Shown piece after piece: positions 51,122 to 60,113 of a stretch of DNA of 64,000 bases. Source of the DNA: Maritalea porphyrae (GTDB lineage: Bacteria > Pseudomonadota > Alphaproteobacteria > Rhizobiales > Devosiaceae). The stretch is from NCBI RefSeq assembly GCF_027213965.1, contig NZ_JAPWGX010000007.1, positions 1-64,000 on the forward strand, written 5' to 3'. The notes below the pieces were generated by a model that saw nothing but the letters and a program-made list of their open reading frames with translations, did no database searches and was not told the DNA's origin. Numbering within the stretch: position 1 is the first letter of the stretch; every line of letters begins with the position of its first letter. Position numbers and translations under genes: made by a program.

Positions 51122-52042
51122 TCAGAGCCGTTCAGCCCCAAATGTATCGCATTGCCCCACATTGCCACTTTTATATCCACGCTCAAACCAGCGTTGGCGT
51201 TGTTCTGATGTGCCATGGTTGAAGTTCTTTGGCACCACGAACCCTTGGCTGCGCATTTGAATGGCGTCATCACCAATCTGTTCTGCCGCATTTAGCGCTT
51301 CTGCAATATCACCGCGTTCGAGCAAGTTCATTTCCCCAACATAGCTCGCCCACACACCCGCGTAACAGTCTGCTTGCAGTTCTACCCGCACAGAATAAGC
51401 GTTGGCTTCGTTGGTGCTCATGGCGCGACGTTGCTTGTTAAACTCTGGCAAAACCCCAGTAAGCTGCTGCACATGATGTCCCACTTCATGTGCCAACACA
51501 TAGGCCTGCGCAAAATCTCCACCTGCCCCAAACTGGCGGCGAAGCTGATCGTAAAAGCCCAAGTCTAAATAGATTTTTTCGTCTGCAGGGCAATAAAACG
51601 GCCCCGTTTGCGCACTTGCTGTGCCGCAAGGCGAGCTGGTTGAACCGGAAAACACAACCAATACCGGCGCGCGATAGCTCATATCATTTTGAGCAAAGAC
51701 CTGTGTCCAAAGCGCTTCTGTTTCGTTCAGGTTGACCGCAACAAAGTCAAACAGTTCATCTTTCCCCGCATCAGGCAACGGACGGGTGTCCGAGGGGCGA
51801 TATGGTGCATCGCCACCGGTTGAAATAGAGCCATCAAGAAAGCTCATAGGGTTAATCCCCAGCGCTAGAGAGATCACAATCACAACAACCAGCATCAATA
51901 AACCACCAGCGCCGCCCTTGCCAGCACGGCCACCTGGCATTGGAATGCGCACGCGGCGTCCGGTCGAACGACCAGAAGCACCTGAACGCTTGCCGCGACG
52001 GTCTTCAATATTTGAACTGCGATCCCGACCTTGCCACTTCAT
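51122..52042 (-). CDS. ypfJ: YpfJ/KPN_02809 family neutral zinc metallopeptidase
   Basis: 306 residues. Basic N-terminus, one membrane span at ~47-63 (GLLMLVVVIVISLALG), then a large domain with the zinc motif LAHEVGHHVQ and the ELQADCYAGVWA segment carrying the third ligand. Substrate unknown; a membrane-anchored, periplasm-facing protease is expected. Confidence 0.92.
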   Translation of the reverse strand: MKWQGRDRSSNIEDRRGKRSGASGRSTGRRVRIPMPGGRAGKGGAGGLLMLVVVIVISLALGINPMSFLDGSISTGGDAPYRPSDTRPLPDAGKDELFDFVAVNLNETEALWTQVFAQNDMSYRAPVLVVFSGSTSSPCGTASAQTGPFYCPADEKIYLDLGFYDQLRRQFGAGGDFAQAYVLAHEVGHHVQQLTGVLPEFNKQRRAMSTNEANAYSVRVELQADCYAGVWASYVGEMNLLERGDIAEALNAAEQIGDDAIQMRSQGFVVPKNFNHGTSEQRQRWFERGYKSGNVGQCDTFGAERL

Positions 52043-52090
52043 GCGCTCATATCCCCTTTTAAGCTTTGTCGATCATCTAACATCACCCCC

Positions 52091-52345
52091 TTAGAATACA
52101 AGCCCTTTTGCACGCATCCGGGAAACCCTATTTTCACAAAACTGTCGTCCAGTTGCCGCTAAACCGCAACACATCTGATCTAGCACTAAGCCATCAATAG
52201 CGGTTGGATCCCATGCACAATAAATACATTTTACCATTTGGTCTAAATATGACACACTCCGCTCGTCGCTTGCATACTCAGCGACCAATAGGTGGTGAAG
52301 CGCAGATAATAGCGCTCGATATTTCGGAACATTCCGCCCCACCAA
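52091..52345 (-). CDS. Possible small protein or gene remnant, unknown
   Basis: 84 residues with only TTG or GTG as start codon, in the 357-base gap 52043-52399. Composition (PKYRALLSALHHLLVAEYAS, YLDQMVKCIYCAWDP) looks like real protein rather than shadow, and it lies on the metallopeptidase strand. No ribosome-binding site and no family recognised; it may be the remains of a longer gene. Confidence 0.35.
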   Translation of the reverse strand: MVGRNVPKYRALLSALHHLLVAEYASDERSVSYLDQMVKCIYCAWDPTAIDGLVLDQMCCGLAATGRQFCENRVSRMRAKGLVF

Positions 52346-52399
52346 TAAGTGCGCCGATCCAACCGCACAAATTCAACATGACATAAGCGGAGGACTAAA

Positions 52400-54382
52400 A
52401 TGTCACTTCTAAATTCAATTTCAAGACGTTCCTTTTTAGCAGGAACCGCCAGCGCAGGTGCACTCATTGCAATGCATCCATTTGCGGCAATGGCTTCCAG
52501 TTCACAGGCGCATTTGCGCTTAATGGAAACAACCGACATTCACGTGTCGATTTTCCCTTATGACTATTACGCAGATAACCCGAACGACACCATGGGACTT
52601 GCCCGCACGGCGACACTGATTTCCAACGTGCGCGCGGAGGCAACCAACTCGATGCTCGTGGACAATGGCGACCTCATTCAAGGCAATCCGATGGGTGACT
52701 ATGTCGCTTATGAACGAGGGTTCAAAGAAGGCGATCTGCACCCCATGATTGCTGCAATGAATACCCTTGGCTACGACATAGCAACTGTGGGCAACCACGA
52801 GTTCAACTATGGCCTAAGCTTTTTGGATAAAGCGCTAGCCGGGGCTTCGTTCCCCTTCGTTAGCGCCAACATTGTCATGGGCACTGTTTTGGGCGAAGAC
52901 CCAACCAAAGACAAAACCTTGTTCCAGCCGTATAAGATTTTGGAAAAAGAAATCACAGATGGCGCAGGCAACAAACGCCCAATCAAAATTGGCTTCATCG
53001 GCTTTGTCCCACCACAAATTATGGTGTGGGATTTCCAACATCTAAACGGCAAAGTCACCACCCGCGACATCGTGCAAACGGCAAAAGCATATGTGCCGCA
53101 AATGAAAGAAGAAGGCGCAGACCTGATTGTCGCCCTTTCTCACTCCGGCATCGACGGCTCAGGCCAAACCGATATGATGGGCAACGCTTCGCTTTATTTG
53201 GCGGGCGTTGAAGGCATTGACGTTGTGTTCACCGGCCACCACCACAATGTATTCCCAAGTTCGCAATATGACGGGATCGAAGGCGTCGACGCAGCAAAAG
53301 GCACATTGATGGGCAAACCGGCCGTCATGGCTGGCTTCTGGGGTTCACATATGGGGCTCATCGATCTGCTTATCGAGCATGATGGCAACGAATGGAAAAT
53401 CGTGTCCCACACATCAGAAGCGCGTCCAATTTCGGAACGTATCGATCGTAAGGTCAACCCACTGGTTGAGAGCGACGCAGCGGTTTTGGCCTCCGTTCAA
53501 GCTACGCACGACCAAACGCTTGAATATGTGCGCACTGCCGTTGGCCAAACGGATGCGAAATTACACTCCTATTTCGCTCTTGTGGCAGATGACCCTTCCG
53601 TGCAAATCGTATCCCAAGCACAAATGTGGTACACAGAACAAATGATGCGCGGCACCCAATGGGAAGGCTTGCCCATTCTTTCTGCAGCCGCTCCATTTAA
53701 AGCGGGCGGTCGTGGCGGTCCTGATTATTACACCGATGTTCCAGTTGGCCCAGTAGCCATCAAAAACGTGGCTGATTTGTACCTCTATCCAAACACCGTT
53801 CGCGCGGTTGAAGTAACCGGTGCAGGCATTAAAGAATGGCTTGAGCGCTCGGCGGGCATTTTCAATCAAGTCGAAGTTGGCAAGACAGATCAACCCTTGG
53901 CAAATCCAGATTTCCCATCTTACAATTTTGATGTGATTGATGGTGTGACCTACAAAATCGACATTTCACAACCTTCAAAATACCCACCACGTGGTGGTGA
54001 CGCGATCAACCCAGATGCAAACCGCATTGTTGATCTGCGCTACAATGGTGAACCAATCGACATGAACCAGAAGTTCGTTGTGGCCACCAACAATTACCGC
54101 GCAGGCGGTGGTGGGGCATTCCCAGGTCTTGGAGAAGATGTCATCATCTTTGTTGGCCCAGATACCAACCGTGACGTGCTCGTGCGGTACATCGTGGAAA
54201 AAGGCACCATCAACCCAAGTGCAGATAGTAACTGGTCACTGGCGCCATTGCCGGGCACTTCAGTGTTGTTTGAAACTGGCCCGAAAGCAAAAGACCATAT
54301 CAGCGACGTCACAGCGGTCAACATCGAATATGTTGGCGAAGCTGAAAGCGGATTTGGTCAATACCGCATCAAACTTGACTAG
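52400..54382 (+). CDS. cpdB: Tat-exported 2',3'-cyclic-nucleotide 2'-phosphodiesterase / 3'-nucleotidase
   Basis: 660 residues with GGAGG 7 bases before the ATG. Twin-arginine signal ([20 protein letters not shown]) and cleavage after AMA. The calcineurin-like metal sites are [26 protein letters not shown] and later FTGHHH, and the C-terminal 5'-nucleotidase domain starts near residue 390. It recovers nucleosides and phosphate from RNA breakdown products in the periplasm. Use of the Tat rather than the Sec route is notable. Confidence 0.95.
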   Translation: MSLLNSISRRSFLAGTASAGALIAMHPFAAMASSSQAHLRLMETTDIHVSIFPYDYYADNPNDTMGLARTATLISNVRAEATNSMLVDNGDLIQGNPMGDYVAYERGFKEGDLHPMIAAMNTLGYDIATVGNHEFNYGLSFLDKALAGASFPFVSANIVMGTVLGEDPTKDKTLFQPYKILEKEITDGAGNKRPIKIGFIGFVPPQIMVWDFQHLNGKVTTRDIVQTAKAYVPQMKEEGADLIVALSHSGIDGSGQTDMMGNASLYLAGVEGIDVVFTGHHHNVFPSSQYDGIEGVDAAKGTLMGKPAVMAGFWGSHMGLIDLLIEHDGNEWKIVSHTSEARPISERIDRKVNPLVESDAAVLASVQATHDQTLEYVRTAVGQTDAKLHSYFALVADDPSVQIVSQAQMWYTEQMMRGTQWEGLPILSAAAPFKAGGRGGPDYYTDVPVGPVAIKNVADLYLYPNTVRAVEVTGAGIKEWLERSAGIFNQVEVGKTDQPLANPDFPSYNFDVIDGVTYKIDISQPSKYPPRGGDAINPDANRIVDLRYNGEPIDMNQKFVVATNNYRAGGGGAFPGLGEDVIIFVGPDTNRDVLVRYIVEKGTINPSADSNWSLAPLPGTSVLFETGPKAKDHISDVTAVNIEYVGEAESGFGQYRIKLD

Positions 54383-54389
54383 GACGATT

Positions 54390-54409
54390 GGAGGGGTGCA
54401 ATCCCCTCC
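54390..54409. terminator. Terminator between cpdB and the DUF779 gene
   Basis: GGAGGGG (54390-54396) and CCCCTCC (54403-54409), loop TGCAAT. It lies 7 bases after the cpdB stop and 3 bases from the stop of the convergent DUF779 gene. Confidence 0.65.
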
Positions 54410-54412
54410 TCT

Positions 54413-54751
54413 CTAACTTGATATCACACAAATCTCAGAACGGGTGAGGAAGCGCTTTTCTCGCCCGTTGTCGAGGGAAAACATGCCCCCGCGACCTGGC
54501 ACCACATCGATGATTAAGTTGGTGTGTTTCCACACCTCATATTGATCTCCGCCAATGTAAAATGGTGCGCCGCCGATTTCGCCTAACAGCACATCATTGT
54601 CCCCGAGCAAAAAATCACCTTGCGCATAACACATGGGCGAAGACCCATCACAACACCCACCCGATTGGTGAAACATGATCTCGCCGTGGTCGGCTTGAAT
54701 TTCAGCGATCAGCTCCAATGCAGCCGGTGTAGCTGTCACTTTCTCGCTCAT
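54413..54751 (-). CDS. DUF779 domain protein linked to aldehyde dehydrogenase
   Basis: 112 residues. Shows the DUF779 pattern HGEIMFHQSGGCCDGSSPMC, FLLGDNDVLLGEIGGAPFYI, and a C-terminal IIDVVPGRGGMFSLDNGRE. The family occurs next to alcohol and aldehyde dehydrogenase genes, as here (59 bases after the dehydrogenase), and is likely an accessory metal- or substrate-binding protein. Confidence 0.92.
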   Translation of the reverse strand: MSEKVTATPAALELIAEIQADHGEIMFHQSGGCCDGSSPMCYAQGDFLLGDNDVLLGEIGGAPFYIGGDQYEVWKHTNLIIDVVPGRGGMFSLDNGREKRFLTRSEICVISS

Positions 54752-54772
54752 TTGCCATCCCCTAAAATAAAA

Positions 54773-54795
54773 GAGGCCGGTTTGAAACCGACCTC
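54773..54795 (-). terminator. Hairpin with T-run between dehydrogenase and DUF779 genes
   Basis: GAGGTCGGTTT and AAACCGGCCTC (minus strand, one mismatch pair) flank one base and are followed by TTTTATTTTA. It should reduce but not necessarily stop transcription into the DUF779 gene. Confidence 0.65.
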
Positions 54796-54809
54796 ATGCA
54801 TGCATTGGA

Positions 54810-56327
54810 TCAAAAGAAGCCAAGTTTTTGCGGTGAATAGCTTACCAACATGTTTTTGGTTTGCTGATAATGATCGAGCATCTTCAGGTGATTTTCTCGC
54901 CCAATGCCAGACTGTTTATATCCACCAAACGCTGCGTGAGCTGGGTAAGCGTGGTAGCAGTTTGTCCACACACGACCCGCCTGAATGGCACGGCCAAAGC
55001 GATAGCACGTGTTCGCCTCACGGCTCCACACACCAGCACCAAGCCCATAAAGCGTATCATTGGCAATCGAAAGCGCTTCTTCATCATCCTTAAAGGTCGT
55101 CACAGAAACAACGGGCCCAAAGATTTCCTCTTGGAAAATCCGCATTTTATTGTTGCCCTTAAAGACGGTTGGTTGAACGTAATAACCGTTCTCCAAGTCT
55201 CCACCCAAATGGGCCTGACTGCCACCGGCCAGCACTTCAGCGCCTTCTTGTTTTCCAATATCGAGATAGGAGAGAATCTTCTCAAGCTGCTCAGAAGAAG
55301 CCTGCGCGCCGATCATTGTCGCCGGATCAAGCGGGCTCCCCTGCACAATCGCGTTTACGCGTTTGAGCGCACGCTCCATAAATTCATCATAAATGTCCTC
55401 GTGGATCAGCGCGCGGCTGGGGCAAGTACACACTTCGCCCTGGTTCAGCGCAAACATCACAAAGCCTTCAATCGCCTTGTCAAAGAAATCATCGTCTTCG
55501 CGCGTCACGTCTTTAAAGAAAATGTTTGGCGATTTGCCACCCAATTCAAGCGTGACCGGAATAAGGTTTTGACTTGCGTACTGCATAATCAGTCGACCCG
55601 TTGTGGTCTCACCGGTAAAGGCAATTTTGGCAATGCGTTTGCTTGAAGCAAGCGGTTTACCTGCTTCCAGTCCAAAACCATTGACCACATTTAACACGCC
55701 TTTTGGCAAAACGTCAGCAATCAGCTCCATCAGGATCATAATCGAAGCAGGTGTTTGCTCCGCCGGCTTCAACACCACGCAGTTACCCGCAGCCAATGCA
55801 GGTGCCAACTTCCACGTCGCCATCAAAATTGGGAAGTTCCATGGGATAATTTGCCCCACAACCCCAAGCGGCTCATTGAAATGATAGGCAACCGTATCAT
55901 TGTCGATTTGCGCGACAGACCCCTCTTGCGCACGGATCACACCTGCAAAATAGCGGAAATGATCAATCGCCAGCGGCATATCTGCCGCTGTTGTTTCCCG
56001 GATGGGCTTGCCGTTGTCCCATGTCTCAGCTTCAGCCAACAGATCAAGGTTTTCTTCCATGATATCGGCAATTTTGTTCAGCATCACACCGCGTTCGGCT
56101 TGGCTTGTGCGGCCCCAAGCATCTTTTGCGGCGTGAGCGGCGTCCAAAGCAAATTCAATGTCAGCTTCATTTGAGCGTGCAACTTCGCAGATCACCTGAC
56201 CATTTACCGGCGAAGTATTTTCAAAATACATGCCCGACTTCGGCTCAACAAATTCACCATTGATGAAATTGCCATATTGGCTTTTGTAAATGCGGGACGC
56301 AGAGCGCGTAATATCAATCTTGTTCAT
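54810..56327 (-). CDS. NAD-dependent aldehyde dehydrogenase
   Basis: 505 residues from ATG 56327 with a very good AGGAGGA. Motifs: [32 protein letters not shown] with the general-base Glu, and [11 protein letters not shown] with the nucleophile Cys. Length and sequence fit acetaldehyde/ethanol-related ExaC/AldB dehydrogenases. It diverges from a GAF-Fis regulator and precedes DUF779, the usual group for aldehyde or alcohol oxidation. Likely induced by its substrate through the divergent regulator. Confidence 0.95.
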   Translation of the reverse strand: MNKIDITRSASRIYKSQYGNFINGEFVEPKSGMYFENTSPVNGQVICEVARSNEADIEFALDAAHAAKDAWGRTSQAERGVMLNKIADIMEENLDLLAEAETWDNGKPIRETTAADMPLAIDHFRYFAGVIRAQEGSVAQIDNDTVAYHFNEPLGVVGQIIPWNFPILMATWKLAPALAAGNCVVLKPAEQTPASIMILMELIADVLPKGVLNVVNGFGLEAGKPLASSKRIAKIAFTGETTTGRLIMQYASQNLIPVTLELGGKSPNIFFKDVTREDDDFFDKAIEGFVMFALNQGEVCTCPSRALIHEDIYDEFMERALKRVNAIVQGSPLDPATMIGAQASSEQLEKILSYLDIGKQEGAEVLAGGSQAHLGGDLENGYYVQPTVFKGNNKMRIFQEEIFGPVVSVTTFKDDEEALSIANDTLYGLGAGVWSREANTCYRFGRAIQAGRVWTNCYHAYPAHAAFGGYKQSGIGRENHLKMLDHYQQTKNMLVSYSPQKLGFF

Positions 56328-56547
56328 TTTGTCCTCCTCTCGCCTTTGTTTGGCGTAAGGGCAGCATGTCTGAACCAACAACAGATCGTCACTAGGGGCA
56401 AACCAATCATGCCCCCTAACCTGTCTCATTTCCGCGACACAGATTGACAGCAAAAGCTCAAAACTAATGTCAAGCGCCGACATCGAGCGTCGCCACCCAC
56501 TATATCAGTCAAAAATGCTGTGCTATTCTAAAGTTGGGAGGATACTA

Positions 56548-57507
56548 ATGGCGACAAATATCACTCACGCAAATTATGTGCGCTCTATTGTTGAGAAAAA
56601 GCAATCAGCCGTTCGCTCAGGTTTGGCCGCTTCGTGGCGACGCTCCATGTTGCATTATGGCTTGACCCCAGAACAGCAACGCCGCGCCGATCTTGTTTCC
56701 GAACAAACACTACGCCATGCCCGCGAAAAGCTGGACTTTCTCCTCCACGTCGCCCAGCCCACTTTGCAAAAGCTTTTTACCACTGTCGACCGATCAGGTT
56801 GCGTTGTTGTTATGTCCGATATGGATGGGGTGATTATTGCCAGCCAAACTCAAGATGGCGACAAAATGGTATTTGACCAATGCGGTTTGACCACCGGCGC
56901 CGTGTGGAGCGAGTCTCAGCAAGGCACCAACGGCATAGGCACTTGTGCGGCAGAACAACGCCCCATCGTAATCCATAAAGATCAACACTTTAAGAGCCAA
57001 AACACAGCCATGAGCTGCATGGGCGCGCCCGTTTTTGACAATGAGGGTAACATGATTGCCGTGCTAGATGTCTCAAGCTGCCGCTCCGATTTGACCAGCG
57101 GATTTGCCAATGTATTTGGCAAAGTTGTTGCCGACACCGCCCACAAAATTGAACAAGACTATTTCCGTGCAACCTACCGTGACGCCCGTATCGTTATGGC
57201 TCCAACGCAAGATTTGAACGCGGCCTTGTTTGCTGTTGACCAAGATGAACTGGTGATCGGTGCAAACCGCCATGCCCGCAAAGCCTTCGGGCTGACAAAT
57301 GATAAAATCGCCGATCCACGACCACTCAGCGATTTAATGGGGAATAGCGATCAGCAAGTAGCCAGTCTAAAAAGCGCTGAAAAATCCGAACTACGCCGCG
57401 CCCTCGCCCGCACCAAAGGCAATGTTTCGCTGGCCGCCAAACAACTCGGCATTTCCCGCGCCACCATGTATCGGCGCATGCAACGGCTCGATATTTCGGC
57501 AAACTAG
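56548..57507 (+). CDS. AcoR-like GAF/Fis regulator without AAA+ domain
   Basis: 319 residues from ATG 56548 (GGGAGG upstream). N-terminal part as in AcoR (GLAASWRRSMLHYGLTPEQQ), GAF-type sensor with QQGTNGIGTC, and a C-terminal Fis HTH (ALARTKGNVSLAAKQLGISR followed by ATMYRRMQRL). The central sigma-54-activating AAA+ domain of AcoR is missing, so it must act on sigma-70-type promoters. It faces the aldehyde dehydrogenase gene across a 220-base gap. Confidence 0.9.
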   Translation: MATNITHANYVRSIVEKKQSAVRSGLAASWRRSMLHYGLTPEQQRRADLVSEQTLRHAREKLDFLLHVAQPTLQKLFTTVDRSGCVVVMSDMDGVIIASQTQDGDKMVFDQCGLTTGAVWSESQQGTNGIGTCAAEQRPIVIHKDQHFKSQNTAMSCMGAPVFDNEGNMIAVLDVSSCRSDLTSGFANVFGKVVADTAHKIEQDYFRATYRDARIVMAPTQDLNAALFAVDQDELVIGANRHARKAFGLTNDKIADPRPLSDLMGNSDQQVASLKSAEKSELRRALARTKGNVSLAAKQLGISRATMYRRMQRLDISAN

Positions 57508-57642
57508 GCCCTGTCCGCAGACGCGAGTCTCATTTCTGAGACAGTTTGAGACACCAAGTTCGATGTGCCATCACTACCAATTGTCTTGCCCGGTTTCAAT
57601 GCGCGCATTAAGTTGCCTTCGCGTCAAAACTCGGAGCAAAAT

Positions 57643-58107
57643 ATGTCCCGCCTCATCTTTCGAAACGCCACCCGCAACGATATCGCCACCATTCTTACAC
57701 TTGTTGTGGGGGGAAACGCCCCCGGCCGCAGCATTGTTGACGATGCAAATGACGCCGAAGCGCCAGAATACCAACGCGCGTGGGACGCAATCGAACAAGA
57801 CCCGAACAGTTCCTATGTGATCGCCGAGATTTCTGGAGAAGCAGTCGGGTGCATGCAAATCAATATTTTGCATGGACTGGCCAGACGCGGCAAAGCACGG
57901 ATGCAACTTGAAGGAGTACACATTCGAGCAGACCACCGAGGCCAAGGCCTAGGTTCTGAAATGATCCAATGGGCAGTTGAGCAAGCGCGCCAAAATGGTG
58001 CAGGCATTGTGCAACTTACTTCGTCCAAAATGCGCCCCGAGGCGCACAAGTTTTACGAGAACCTGGGATTTGAAAAAACCCACGAAGGCTTTAAGCTGCA
58101 ATTTTAG
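57643..58107 (+). CDS. GNAT family N-acetyltransferase
   Basis: 154 residues from ATG 57643 (GGAG upstream). Acetyl-CoA motif VHIRADHRGQGLGSEMIQWA, then LTSSKMRPEAHKFYENLGFE. The layout is that of small-molecule or peptide acetyltransferases; the substrate is unknown. Followed after 27 bases by the GST gene, probably co-transcribed. Confidence 0.88.
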   Translation: MSRLIFRNATRNDIATILTLVVGGNAPGRSIVDDANDAEAPEYQRAWDAIEQDPNSSYVIAEISGEAVGCMQINILHGLARRGKARMQLEGVHIRADHRGQGLGSEMIQWAVEQARQNGAGIVQLTSSKMRPEAHKFYENLGFEKTHEGFKLQF

Positions 58108-58134
58108 CCTTCCCGTTTCCTCAAGGAATTTGCC

Positions 58135-58731
58135 ATGAAATTGCTGTTCTCCCATGCGTCGCCCTACGCCCGCAAATGTCGCGTCACCGCCATCGAAAAA
58201 GGCATCCAGCTGGAAGAGATCCAAGTCAATCCAATGGAAGAGCCTGAAAAACTGAACCACATCAATCCTTTGGGTAAAATTCCCTGTTTAGTCTATGGCG
58301 AAGGCAAAACCCTTTTCGATAGCCCTGTGATTTGCGCCTACTTTGACGAAATTGGAGATGGTCCGCAATTGATGCCCAAAGAAGGCGCCGCCCACTGGGC
58401 CATGCGTCGCCATGAAGCCATAATCGATGGTATTTTGGATAGCGCGCTTGGCCTCGTGCATGAGTTTCGCAAACCAGAAGAAAAACATTTCGACTTGTGG
58501 ATCAATCGCTGGGGCTGCGCGATCGATCGGTCATTGTCACAACTGAATAATGAATTGGACCAAATCGAGGGCGATATTTCCACCGCCCAAATTGGTCTGG
58601 GCACGGCCATCGGCTATTTGCAGTTTCGACTAGGCAAAAAACACTGGATTGGCCCTTATCCTGAGTTAAGCGCTTGGTATGAGAGCTTCGCGCAACGCCC
58701 AAGTATGCAGCAAACCAACCCCCAAACTTGA
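58135..58731 (+). CDS. Glutathione S-transferase family protein
   Basis: 198 residues. The thioredoxin-like N-domain has the Ser site MKLLFSHASPYARKCRVTAI, then NPLGKIPCLVY and LFDSPVICAYFDE; the C-domain is helical. This is the common alphaproteobacterial YibF-like type. Function probably in detoxification or thiol exchange. Confidence 0.92.
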   Translation: MKLLFSHASPYARKCRVTAIEKGIQLEEIQVNPMEEPEKLNHINPLGKIPCLVYGEGKTLFDSPVICAYFDEIGDGPQLMPKEGAAHWAMRRHEAIIDGILDSALGLVHEFRKPEEKHFDLWINRWGCAIDRSLSQLNNELDQIEGDISTAQIGLGTAIGYLQFRLGKKHWIGPYPELSAWYESFAQRPSMQQTNPQT

Positions 58732-58807
58732 TGCACATCATTGCAACCAAACACCGACAAGCCCAGCCTGAACTCGTTCTTTAAAGGATTATCAAAAGGA
58801 GGAAACC

Positions 58808-58918
58808 ATGCATAATCTGGTCGTAATCGGTATTTTCTTAGCAAGTTTAGGCGTTTTTTTCATCGGCATCAGCGCGCTGTGGTGGATGTCATTGCAGACC
58901 AAGGCATCCAACAAATAG
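58808..58918 (+). CDS. 36-residue membrane protein with strong ribosome-binding site
   Basis: AGGAGG lies 5 bases before ATG 58808. The peptide is one membrane helix (VVIGIFLASLGVFFIGISAL followed by WWMSLQ) with a short basic tail. Too short for standard annotation. The strong translation signal supports expression; no family known. Confidence 0.6.
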   Translation: MHNLVVIGIFLASLGVFFIGISALWWMSLQTKASNK

Positions 58919-59065
58919 GCAATCGAGCCTAACGAGGTGGTTCAAGGCATTGGCACAAGCGGACTGTTGCGAGAATCTGATAGGATTTATCCAAACTTTG
59001 CTTCCTAAAGCTATGCGACATGCATATGTTGGAAACTTAGATTTTCAAACCGAGCGCAAAGCCCC

Positions 59066-59959
59066 ATGTCACGCACCACTTCAACGCTCATTGGAGCGAT
59101 CGCCATTTTGCTCTGGGCGTTTTTGGCTCTTTGCACGGCCGCAAGCGGCACAATCCCACCGTTTCAACTAAATGCGATGGCCTTCGCCGTGGGCACACTA
59201 GTTGGCATGGCCAAATGGATCAAAGCCCCTTCGTCCATCAAAAAGCTACGCCAACCACTAATGGCCTGGGCTTTGGGCGTCGCCGGTTTGTTTGGCTACC
59301 ACTTTTTCTATTTTACTGCTCTGCGCAATGCCCCACCAATTGATGCAAGCCTGATCGGTTATTTGTGGCCTTTGCTCATCGTCTTATTCTCAGCACTTCT
59401 GCCGGGTGAACAATTGAAATGGCAACATATACTTGGCAGCATATTGGGCCTTGGCGGCGCTGTGCTGATTGTGACCGGTGGCAAAGGCTTCACCTTTAAC
59501 GCTGAATATGGATATGGCTACTTCATGGCGTTTCTTGGTGCCCTCACATGGTCGTCTTACTCTGTGCTGTCGCGCCGCTTTGCCAATGTGCCCACAGATG
59601 CGGTAACGGGTTTTTGCGCCGCCACCGCTGTTTTGTCATTGGGCTGCCATTTGCTGTGGGAAACAACGGTCTGGCCACAAGACCTCTTACAATGGAGCGC
59701 GGTCATCGGCGTTGGTCTTGGCCCGCTTGGGCTCGCCTTTTATGTATGGGACCACGGCGTCAAACATGGTGATATCCAAATCATTGGAGCGGCGTCATAC
59801 GCAACGCCCTTGCTCTCCACATTCTTGCTGGTCGGCTTTGGCTACGCTCAGTTCACATGGGCCATCGGCGCAGCTTGCCTGTTGATAACTTTTGGGGCGG
59901 TGATTGCGTCAAAAGACATGATTCTTGGCCGCAGATCGCGCGCTGTTAACGCAAACTGA
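59066..59959 (+). CDS. EamA family transporter, YddG-like
   Basis: 297 residues, ten membrane helices in two EamA repeats. Features: LLWAFLALCTAASGTIPPFQ, FYFTALRNAPPIDASLIGYL followed by WPLLIVLFSALL, and FYVWDHGVKHGDIQIIGAAS, matching YddG-type exporters of aromatic or other amino acids. Start at 59066 has no strong Shine-Dalgarno sequence. Ends 154 bases before carB. Confidence 0.88.
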   Translation: MSRTTSTLIGAIAILLWAFLALCTAASGTIPPFQLNAMAFAVGTLVGMAKWIKAPSSIKKLRQPLMAWALGVAGLFGYHFFYFTALRNAPPIDASLIGYLWPLLIVLFSALLPGEQLKWQHILGSILGLGGAVLIVTGGKGFTFNAEYGYGYFMAFLGALTWSSYSVLSRRFANVPTDAVTGFCAATAVLSLGCHLLWETTVWPQDLLQWSAVIGVGLGPLGLAFYVWDHGVKHGDIQIIGAASYATPLLSTFLLVGFGYAQFTWAIGAACLLITFGAVIASKDMILGRRSRAVNAN

Positions 59960-60113
59960 GGTCTATCCGGCCAAAAGCGCATTTTTCTTAATTTGTGGGG
60001 TTCCCCTTTTCCCCATTACCCCCTAAAACGCGATCTCAGCCATACATGAGATGAATCGCCACGCGAACCGCGCCTCCCCGCCGTTCGTTTGTGCCCTGCT
60101 GAGAAGTGATGTT

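Noticed and set aside
52243-52539. 98-codon minus-strand frame across the cpdB start
   Set aside because: It overlaps the Tat signal region of cpdB, which is strongly supported.
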